From positions 1 to 6,142 of the forward strand of contig CAADSR010000055.1 in NCBI GenBank assembly GCA_900751685.1: DNA of 6,142 nucleotides, read 5' to 3'. How positions within the stretch are numbered: position 1 is the first letter of the stretch; each line of letters opens with the position of its first letter. Shown here one piece after another: positions 1 to 5,684 of the stretch. This stretch comes from Clostridia bacterium (GTDB lineage Bacteria > Bacillota > Clostridia > UBA1381). Below the pieces are notes generated by a model that was not told the origin of the DNA, searched no databases, and was given only the letters and a program-made list of their open reading frames with translations. A program made the position numbers and the translations under genes.

Positions 1-1383
1 GCTCACCCAATGGATCGTGCCCCGTACCTTCCGTCCATCCGGCGATTGCCCGCCGCGGCTTTCCGGGTCATACGTGCAGTGAAGCACGGTCACATTTCCC
101 TGCTCATCCTTTTCAAAGCTGTTGCAGGTCACATAATACGCGCTTTTCAGCCGTACTTCCCGCCCTACGGTTAGACGGAAATATTTTTTCGGTGCTTCTT
201 CCATAAAATCATCCTGCTCGATATATAATTCTCTTGAAAATTCTACCGTGCGCGTTCCCATAGATGGGTCTTCCGGGTTGACTTCTACTTCAATCGTTTC
301 TGTCTTCCCTTCCGGGTAATTGTCAATGACCACTTTAAGCGGGCGCAGCACTGCCATTGCCCGGGGCGCCTTCTTGTTCAGGTCTTCCCGCACACAATGC
401 TCCAGCAAGGTAAAATCTACCACACTGTTCGCCTTTGCAATGCCGATACGGTCACAAAAATCACGGATAGCCTCCGGCGTATAGCCCCGCCGGCGCATCC
501 CGCACAGGGTCGACATCCTCGGGTCATCCCAGCCGGTCACGATCCCCTCATTGACCAATTTCAAGCATTTTCTTTTACTAGTCAGCGTATAGTTTAAATT
601 CAGCCGGGCAAATTCGATCTGGCGTGAAGACGGATGCTTCAATTCCACCTCGTTCAAGACCCAATCATAAAGCGGGCGGTGGTCTTCAAATTCCAAAGAA
701 CACAAAGAATGGGTCACCCCTTCTACGGTATCTGAAATCGGATGGGCAAAATCATACATCGGATAAACAAGCCACCGGTCCCCTGTCCGGTGATGGTGTG
801 CCCTGAGGATCCGGTAAATGATCGGGTCACGCATATTCAGATTACTGGATGCCATATCAATTTTAGCGCGAAGTACTTTTTCGCCGTCTGCAAACTCCCC
901 ATCGGTCATTCTTTGAAATAGGTCCAGGTTCTCTTCAATGCTCCGCTCCCGGTAAGGGCTGTTTTTTCCCGGCTCTTTAAGCGTGCCGCGGTAAGCGCGG
1001 ATCTCATCTGCACTCAAATCATCCACATAGGCTTTTCCCTTTTTGATCAGCTGAACTGCGCTTTGATAAATCACATCGAAATAATCCGATGCAAACAGCA
1101 TCTTATCCCACTGGTAACCCAGCCACTTGATGTCCTGCTCAATCGCCTCCACATATTCCGTATCCTCTTTTGTCGGGTTCGTATCATCAAAGCGGAGGTT
1201 GCAGGTCCCTTTATATTTTTCAGCCGTTCCAAAATTGATATAAATCGCCTTTGCATGGCCGATGTGCAGATAACCGTTCGGCTCGGGCGGAAAACGTGTT
1301 TGGACATGATCGTAAACGTTTTCCTTCAAGTCTTTATCAATTGCCTCATGTATAAAATTCGAACTCATCTTTTCCAGTTCCAT
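1..1383 (-). CDS. glnS: Glutaminyl-tRNA synthetase (GlnRS), 3' end cut by window edge
   Basis: Cytoplasmic class I synthetase that attaches glutamine to tRNA-Gln using ATP. I read 461 uninterrupted codons from the ATG at 1381-1383; the family is usually about 550 residues, so roughly the last 90 residues of the anticodon-binding beta-barrels lie outside the window. Seen directly: the HIGH motif (H40-IGH43) inside PPEPNGYLHIGHAK, FDDTNP at 66-70, YPMYDFAH at 207-214, THSLCSLEF at 224-232, and GWDDPRM at 284-290. Positions match E. coli GlnRS closely: R30, D66, the Tyr/His pair for glutamine, and the Cys of THSLC that helps exclude glutamate are all present, so this is a true GlnRS and not a GluRS paralogue. 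The KMSKS-type loop reads LTSKR (267-271), where the usual form is VMSKR. The start is supported by AAAGGA at 1394-1399, ten bases upstream; an internal Met at codon 6 has no better site. It follows gltX by 16 bases with no terminator between, so it is the second gene of that operon. Confidence 0.96.
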   Translation of the reverse strand, partial: MELEKMSSNFIHEAIDKDLKENVYDHVQTRFPPEPNGYLHIGHAKAIYINFGTAEKYKGTCNLRFDDTNPTKEDTEYVEAIEQDIKWLGYQWDKMLFASDYFDVIYQSAVQLIKKGKAYVDDLSADEIRAYRGTLKEPGKNSPYRERSIEENLDLFQRMTDGEFADGEKVLRAKIDMASSNLNMRDPIIYRILRAHHHRTGDRWLVYPMYDFAHPISDTVEGVTHSLCSLEFEDHRPLYDWVLNEVELKHPSSRQIEFARLNLNYTLTSKRKCLKLVNEGIVTGWDDPRMSTLCGMRRRGYTPEAIRDFCDRIGIAKANSVVDFTLLEHCVREDLNKKAPRAMAVLRPLKVVIDNYPEGKTETIEVEVNPEDPSMGTRTVEFSRELYIEQDDFMEEAPKKYFRLTVGREVRLKSAYYVTCNSFEKDEQGNVTVLHCTYDPESRGGQSPDGRKVRGTIHWVS

Positions 1384-1393
1384 TCGAGTAAAA

Positions 1394-1399
1394 TCCTTT
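1394..1399 (-). promoter_or_regulatory. glnS ribosome binding site abutting the gltX stop
   Basis: AAAGGA lies ten bases before the glnS ATG and directly against the gltX TAG (1400-1402). A ribosome finishing gltX would sit on this site, which favours coupled translation of the two synthetases (inference). Confidence 0.7.
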
Positions 1400-3064
1400 C
1401 TATTTCTTTAGTAGTTCAATGCTTTCCGCAAAGCGCCCCAATACACGTTCTTTCCCAAGCACCTGCAGGATCTCATACAGATCCGGCGTATTCCGCCGCC
1501 CGGTCGCTGCCACACGGATCACCGCGCTCACGTCGCCCACATGGCCTTTAAACGACTCCGGGTCTTTTTTATAAAACTTCGGCGCTTTTGCATACCCCAG
1601 CGCTTCACTCATTTCCCTGATTTTCGGAAACCATTCGTCGCCCGTATCCTGCGGGTCATAAACAGCCTGGTAAGCCTCTAAAATATGGATCATATCCTGG
1701 GCGGAAAGGTTTTCCGGGAAATCCCTTTCCCTGTCCCACAGCTCCTCATAAAAATAAGCGACATAGCCTTTTACATCCTGCCACTTTGTGATATCCTTAC
1801 GGGGCTTTTCCGGGTTGCGCTCAATTGCGAAAATCGCTTTTGCATAAGCGGGATCGCGCTCTAAAAGCGCATATAGCTCCGGCTCATAAACCTTTGCCCA
1901 CGCCGCTGCATCCTCATAAACCTGCTTGGCATCCAATAACGAAATATAATTTTTACTGATATCTGTAAGCTTCACCAAATCAAACAAAGCGCCTGCTTTG
2001 CTCATTTTAGCTAACGCAAAAGGAAACTCTGTATTACAAGCCTTCGGGTTTTCCTCCCGCCACTGCTCATAATTTGAGTTGGCAATGGTCAAAAGGTATT
2101 CAAGCACTGCTTCTTTCGGATAACCCATTTCATGATAATAGGTGACCGAGGCCTCTGGATCCTTCCGTTTGGACAACTTCCGTTTTCCGCCCGTTTCCTG
2201 ATCCTCTTTCATGATGGGTGAAATATGGGCATAACGGGGCGGCTTAAAGCCAAGCACCTCAAATAACTGCAAATGGACTGGTACTGAAGAGATCCATTCA
2301 TCTCCCCGGATCACATCAGTCGTGCGCATCAGGTGGTCATCTACCGCATGGGCAAAATGATAGGTCGGGATCCCATCTGCCTTTAGCAGCACCACATCCT
2401 GGGTGTTTTCCGGCATCTCGATCCGGCCCTTGATGGCATCCTCAAATACAGCCTTCCCTTCCGGCGTCCCTGGTGATTTTAACCGCAGTACATAGCTCTC
2501 ACCGTTTTGGATCCGCTTTTCTACCTCCTCATAGGTCAGCTCACGGCAGAGCGCATATTCCCCATAATAACCGGGATTCTGTTTCAATTGCTCCTGCTTT
2601 TGCCGCGCCGCATCTAACTGCTCGCTGCTGCAAAAGCATGGATATGCCAGGCCCCGCTCCACAAGGTCTTTCGCAAACGCCTGATAAATGTCTTTTCTCT
2701 GGCTTTGGATATAAGGGCCATAATCTCCCTTCGATGTATCCTCCCCTGTCATACCTTCATCAAAAATAATCCCAAAATCAGAAAGGCCCTTTACGATCTG
2801 GCTGATGCCATCCTCTACTTGGCGCTTTTTGTCCGTATCTTCGATCCGCAGGAAAAACAGGCCATTGGTTGCTTTTGCCGCACGCCTTGCTACAAATGCC
2901 GCAAATAACCCTCCCATATGTAAAAACCCGGTCGGGCTGGGCGCAAAGCGTGTCACGACAGCATCCTCAGGCAGTGCCCTCGGCGGATACTGCGCTTCAT
3001 AATCTGCTGGTGTTTTATCAATATTTTCAAACAATAATTGTGCTAATCTTTGTTGCTCTGTCAT
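1400..3064 (-). CDS. gltX: Glutamyl-tRNA synthetase (GluRS)
   Basis: Cytoplasmic class I synthetase that charges tRNA-Glu with glutamate. The protein is 554 residues, longer than the common bacterial form (about 470-500) because of an N-terminal extension of about 35 residues before the catalytic fold. Seen directly: the HIGH-equivalent in APSPTGFLHMGGL (41-53, HMGG at 49-52), the RIEDTD strand at 73-78, Cys143, Cys145 and Cys173 of the zinc-binding insertion, DDHLMRTTDVIRGDEW at 242-257, the KMSKS-equivalent KLSKR at 296-300, and an alpha-helical anticodon-binding C-terminus ending with DVSAVIRVAATGR near 511-523. The extension and its KTPADYE sequence resemble GluRS of clostridia as I know them. 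AAAGGA at 3076-3081 stands eleven bases before the ATG. It is the first gene of a two-gene operon with glnS and has a near-consensus promoter just upstream. I see no T-box leader: the leader is only about 60 bases. Whether this GluRS also charges tRNA-Gln cannot be judged from motifs alone; the co-transcribed glnS makes that unnecessary. Confidence 0.97.
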   Translation of the reverse strand: MTEQQRLAQLLFENIDKTPADYEAQYPPRALPEDAVVTRFAPSPTGFLHMGGLFAAFVARRAAKATNGLFFLRIEDTDKKRQVEDGISQIVKGLSDFGIIFDEGMTGEDTSKGDYGPYIQSQRKDIYQAFAKDLVERGLAYPCFCSSEQLDAARQKQEQLKQNPGYYGEYALCRELTYEEVEKRIQNGESYVLRLKSPGTPEGKAVFEDAIKGRIEMPENTQDVVLLKADGIPTYHFAHAVDDHLMRTTDVIRGDEWISSVPVHLQLFEVLGFKPPRYAHISPIMKEDQETGGKRKLSKRKDPEASVTYYHEMGYPKEAVLEYLLTIANSNYEQWREENPKACNTEFPFALAKMSKAGALFDLVKLTDISKNYISLLDAKQVYEDAAAWAKVYEPELYALLERDPAYAKAIFAIERNPEKPRKDITKWQDVKGYVAYFYEELWDRERDFPENLSAQDMIHILEAYQAVYDPQDTGDEWFPKIREMSEALGYAKAPKFYKKDPESFKGHVGDVSAVIRVAATGRRNTPDLYEILQVLGKERVLGRFAESIELLKK

Positions 3065-3131
3065 TTGTATCCCGGTCCTTTCTGACGAAAATTCAAATTA
3101 AAAGACATTTATAATCTGCCCATTCTATTCT

Positions 3132-3160
3132 ATTATATCTAAATTCTTGTATAATATCAA
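3132..3160 (-). promoter_or_regulatory. Sigma-A promoter of gltX-glnS
   Basis: The -35 box TTGATA is at 3155-3160 and the -10 box TATAAT at 3132-3137, with a 17-base spacer; ten or more of the twelve consensus bases match. Transcription should start near 3125, giving a leader of about 60 bases before the gltX ATG, too short for a T-box riboswitch. The -35 box begins ten bases beyond the U-tract of the upstream terminator, so the two operons are packed tightly but insulated. Confidence 0.85.
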
Positions 3161-3170
3161 TCCTTTTCGC

Positions 3171-3216
3171 AAAAAAAAAGAGGAATCGGAGTATTCCACA
3201 AAAATACTCCGGTTCC
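3171..3216 (-). terminator. Intrinsic terminator of the Na+/phosphate cotransporter gene
   Basis: Read on the minus strand, a 14-pair stem (arms 3203-3216 and 3182-3195, one C-A mismatch) encloses a 7-base loop and is followed by TC and nine T residues (3171-3179). It starts 37 bases after the transporter stop codon. On the plus strand the hairpin is followed by no T-run, so it acts leftward only. Confidence 0.93.
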
Positions 3217-3253
3217 TTCCCCTTATAAAGAAATAATACCAGTCTTTTCTTGA

Positions 3254-5008
3254 TTATTTGGTATATTTTTGAATGTACTTATCATAGACCCGCGTATATT
3301 CTTCTGATTTATTCGCATGAACATAGCGCAAATGCTCATGGGGGTCAAATTCAATGCTTTCGTCACTGATGACCTGTTCTACAGCCAGCCCAATATTGGA
3401 ACAGTGGTCTGCGATCCGCTCCAAACTATTCACCATATCCAAGAAAATGACGCCCGTATCATAATAGCATTCATGCTTTGCGAGGCGCTCTAAATGCGTG
3501 TTTTTCAAATGGTCCTCCAGATAATCCACCACATCCTCCAACGGATGTACGGCCGCTGCGAGACGCGCGTCCCTTGTGTCATAGGCTTTGATCGTCATAT
3601 CCAGTAATTTCTCAACTGCCTCATACATTTTTTTAAGCTGCTCTGCGGCTACGGGTGAAAACTTATGGCTATCGTCTAATTCAAGCAGGGAGTTCCCGAT
3701 CATATAAGCATGATCCCCGATCCGCTCTACGTCCGTCAGGACATGGAACATGGTTGAGATCGCCGTACTTTCCGATTCCACCAGGGATTGGTCTGTCAGG
3801 CGTATAAGGTACTGTGTAATGCTTGATTCATAGCGGTCGATTTCATCCTCGATCTGGTGCAGCTCCTCCTTCGTCTTGCTGGCTTGCCCGGTCAGCATCT
3901 GGTATCCGATATGGACACTCTCCTTTGTCAAGTTCATCATGTTCACCAGTTCCCTGGTGGACTGGGACAGCGCCAGGGACGGCGTGTTCAAAAGCCGGCC
4001 TTCCAGCGCAATAAAGGTGTCGGCGCCTTCTTTTTCCGGCACCAGCTTCTTGACTAATTTTACAAGCAGGCTGCTGAATGGCAGCATCAACAAGCTGTTT
4101 ACAATGTTAAATAAAATATGAAATCCTGAAATATTTGTTTTTGTCGCAACTGCATCCCAAATAGGCAATAGCTTCCCAACGCCAAATACATAGAGCGCGA
4201 TCAGGAATATGAGCATCCCAACGGTTTGGAATGTTGCATTGAGCCTTGCCGCCCGGCGCGCATTCGTATTCGTCCCAATGGATGAGATCAGCGCCGTAAC
4301 ACAGGCGCCCACATTTTCTCCCAAGACCACAGCGGCAGCTGTCGGGAAAGAAATCAACCCCGTGGCTGATGCAGCCTGCAAGATCCCCACGGACGCGCTG
4401 GAGCTTTGAATGACCAGGGTCAGCAGCATTCCTACAAGGACAGCCAGGATTGGGTTCGACAGTTGCTGGATAAAGGCTTCAAAAGCCGGCGAATCCTGCA
4501 AAAAGGACATGGCACTGCTCATATTCTCCATGCCGATGAATAGGATCCCAAATCCCGCTAAAATCTCCCCGATGTTGCGGTATTTATTATTCTTGAGGAA
4601 CAATAAAAGCACAATTCCGGTCCCAACGGCAATCGGCGCTAAAAACGATGGTTTTAAAAGCTGTAAGATCCACATCCCTGAAGAAATATCCTCTAAACTA
4701 ATCAACAAAGAAGTGATCGTTGTCCCAATATGGGCACCTAACATAACCCCCACGGACTGTTCCAGGGACATGATCCCGGCATTGATAAAACCTACTACCA
4801 TAACCAATGTGGCATTGGAGCTTTGAATAATGGCAGTCACCATAGTCCCAATCAATACACTTTTAAACAAGTTCCCTGTCAGCTTATCAATGATCTGGCT
4901 CATGCGGTTGCCTGCGGCTTTTTCAAGCCCCTCCCCCATGATCTTCATTCCATAGAGGAATAATGCAAGGCCCGCAACCAAACTTAAAATCCAGCTAAAA
5001 TTATTCAT
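3254..5008 (-). CDS. Na+/phosphate cotransporter with C-terminal PhoU domain (NptA/YjbB type)
   Basis: Inner-membrane sodium-dependent phosphate transporter of the PNaS (SLC34-related) family, 584 residues. The N-terminal half, about residues 1-320, is a two-fold repeated membrane domain. Each repeat carries the family signature that lines the substrate path: QSSNAT at 62-67 with GAHIGTTITS at 91-100, and QSSSAS at 201-206 with GENVGACVTALISS at 230-243. Hydrophobic segments lie near 5-25, 48-80, 84-104, 112-137, 147-165, 187-210, 218-243, 260-280 and 295-316. From about 345 to 570 follows a soluble helical PhoU-like domain with both metal-site repeats: DVERIGDH at 426-433 and NSLERIADH at 527-535. 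In related proteins such a domain is thought to restrain or regulate phosphate flux. The start is fixed by GGAGG at 5015-5019, six bases before ATG. A LUD-gene remnant ends 54 bases upstream and a terminator closes the unit downstream. A single-gene phosphate-import unit is the simplest reading; the transported ion is inferred from family, and related members can differ. Confidence 0.93.
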   Translation of the reverse strand: MNNFSWILSLVAGLALFLYGMKIMGEGLEKAAGNRMSQIIDKLTGNLFKSVLIGTMVTAIIQSSNATLVMVVGFINAGIMSLEQSVGVMLGAHIGTTITSLLISLEDISSGMWILQLLKPSFLAPIAVGTGIVLLLFLKNNKYRNIGEILAGFGILFIGMENMSSAMSFLQDSPAFEAFIQQLSNPILAVLVGMLLTLVIQSSSASVGILQAASATGLISFPTAAAVVLGENVGACVTALISSIGTNTNARRAARLNATFQTVGMLIFLIALYVFGVGKLLPIWDAVATKTNISGFHILFNIVNSLLMLPFSSLLVKLVKKLVPEKEGADTFIALEGRLLNTPSLALSQSTRELVNMMNLTKESVHIGYQMLTGQASKTKEELHQIEDEIDRYESSITQYLIRLTDQSLVESESTAISTMFHVLTDVERIGDHAYMIGNSLLELDDSHKFSPVAAEQLKKMYEAVEKLLDMTIKAYDTRDARLAAAVHPLEDVVDYLEDHLKNTHLERLAKHECYYDTGVIFLDMVNSLERIADHCSNIGLAVEQVISDESIEFDPHEHLRYVHANKSEEYTRVYDKYIQKYTK

Positions 5009-5014
5009 ATGTAT

Positions 5015-5019
5015 CCTCC
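5015..5019 (-). promoter_or_regulatory. Ribosome binding site of the Na+/phosphate cotransporter gene
   Basis: GGAGG six bases before the ATG at 5006-5008. It is strong and fixes the start, which also agrees with the first hydrophobic segment beginning near residue 5. Confidence 0.8.
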
Positions 5020-5062
5020 ACCGGCGGCTTCCTGTTCCCGTTCGGAAGTCCGTTGTTTTTTC

Positions 5063-5293
5063 TTAATAAACTAGTTCTTCTGGAACGATAATGACCTTTT
5101 TCAGGCCAAACGCAATAGAGCTGATACGGCTCCCGGTACAATCAACATTGACAAGCCAGCCTTCCCTGGTGGCCGCATTCGTGCCGGGCACAAACACATC
5201 CGGCGCGTAAACCGCATCGAACTTCCGCTCCTTCAAAATTCCAACCATTTCTTTCAATTTGCATTCGTTTGTTTATTTTGGGACTGCATCCAT
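5063..5293 (-). pseudogene. Decayed LUD-domain (LutC/YkgG-like) gene remnant
   Basis: A 77-codon frame starts at ATG 5291-5293 behind an excellent site (AAGGAGGA, GGAGG at 5302-5306, eight bases away) but meets TAA at codon 7 (5273-5275); the same frame then stays open to TAA at 5063-5065. After the stop, the stretch up to KERKFDAVY resembles the N-terminal helix of LUD proteins, and GTNAATREGWLVNVDCTGSRISS resembles the family's central (S/G)xNAIT..G.L.N.DGxGNRV signature. The final KKVIIVPEELVY fits either the strand after that signature (GPKKVIVV) or the very C-terminus of the family (KVILVGE-L-F plus stop). LUD proteins are about 200-220 residues, so well over half is gone, including the start of the fold and any Cys cluster. 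The sequence is therefore best explained by in-frame internal deletions plus a nonsense mutation. Intact relatives act in lactate utilisation or in unknown roles; this copy should be inactive. Family assignment is from remembered motifs and needs a profile search. Confidence 0.72.
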
Positions 5294-5343
5294 ACAAAAA
5301 TCCTCCTTCAAGGGGGTACCTGGACCTAAAGCCAAATCTCCCC

Positions 5344-5383
5344 ATCGTAAATGTGATATTTTTATTTTACACTAAATTTACAC
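5344..5383 (-). promoter_or_regulatory. Possible PhoP/PhoB-type box and promoter for the LUD remnant and phosphate transporter
   Basis: On the plus (template) strand TTTACAC occurs at 5366-5372 and again at 5377-5383, exactly eleven bases apart, and a third copy stands at 5420-5426. TTTACA-N5-TTTACA fits the Bacillus PhoP core TT(A/C/T)A(C/T)A repeated once per helical turn. A weak -10 candidate, TACGAT (5344-5349 on the minus strand), would place the repeats over the -35 position, as in activator-dependent promoters with no good -35 box. An alternative -10, TAAAAT, lies at 5364-5369. The repeats are seen; the regulator and start site are inference. Confidence 0.35.
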
Positions 5384-5486
5384 GAAATGCTATAGTAAAT
5401 TTTCAAAACAAATAAATTTTTTACACAATCACTGGAAACTTTATTCTTTATGCAATAAATTTTTAAGGTATGGACAGCCACCTCTT

Positions 5487-5528
5487 CTCTTTTCAATTTT
5501 CGTATGGGATATTTAAAATTGAAAAGAG
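5487..5528. repeat. Perfect 14-bp inverted repeat with 14-base spacer
   Basis: CTCTTTTCAATTTT at 5487-5500 is mirrored exactly by AAAATTGAAAAGAG at 5515-5528. Neither side is followed by a T-run, so it is not a standard intrinsic terminator. It lies about 57 bases beyond the uppP terminator and 230 bases upstream of the LUD remnant. It could be an operator, a cruciform-forming site or the trace of a small element; I cannot assign it. Confidence 0.6.
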
Positions 5529-5584
5529 TTAAGACGTTAGAAACAAATATGGCATGCTATTATTTAAAACCAACATTCAATCAA

Positions 5585-5625
5585 CAAAAAATGATGGCAG
5601 ACACTTTTTGTGTCTGCCATCATTT
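5585..5625 (-). terminator. Intrinsic terminator of uppP
   Basis: A 16-pair perfect stem (5589-5604 with 5610-5625) around a five-base loop. On the minus strand it is followed by a T-run merging with the stem end (ATTTTTTGTTG), 59 bases after the uppP stop. The plus-strand side has no T-run directly after the stem, so leftward termination is its role. Confidence 0.9.
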
Positions 5626-5684
5626 ATATCGCTTCATCTTTTACAGGCGGTCCTTTTTAATCATTTTCATATTATATTATTCTA

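Larger units (their letters stand above)
5294..5584. other. AT-rich intergenic region, about 290 bases, no gene seen
   Basis: Between the LUD remnant and the uppP terminator I find no credible coding frame on either strand. It holds the ribosome binding site of the remnant (5302-5306), a set of TTTACAC repeats (5366-5426), and a long inverted repeat (5487-5528). It is clearly richer in A and T than the flanking genes. The promoter that drives the Na+/phosphate cotransporter most likely lies here, since no other promoter is evident between the uppP terminator and that gene. Confidence 0.6.

Noticed and set aside
1063..1551. Open frame of 162 codons on the plus strand across the glnS/gltX junction
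   Set aside because: It is antisense to two well-conserved synthetases, has no credible ribosome site, and its product shows no recognisable domain; it is a shadow of the codon bias of the real genes.
3065..3131. T-box or other riboswitch before gltX
   Set aside because: The predicted leader is about 60 bases, has no stem I, no T-box sequence and no terminator before the start codon.
4410..4826. Open frame of 138 codons on the plus strand inside the phosphate transporter
   Set aside because: Fully antisense to conserved membrane segments of the transporter, with no family resemblance.
5142..5345. Alternative minus-strand frame over the LUD remnant
   Set aside because: Its product has no family resemblance, whereas the other frame carries the LUD signature; it does not represent a frameshifted continuation that I can align.
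5440..5511. Short minus-strand frame ending KKRRGG-CPYLKN-like sequence left of the inverted repeat
   Set aside because: Only about 23 codons, no start codon after the preceding TAA, and no recognisable parent; probably chance.
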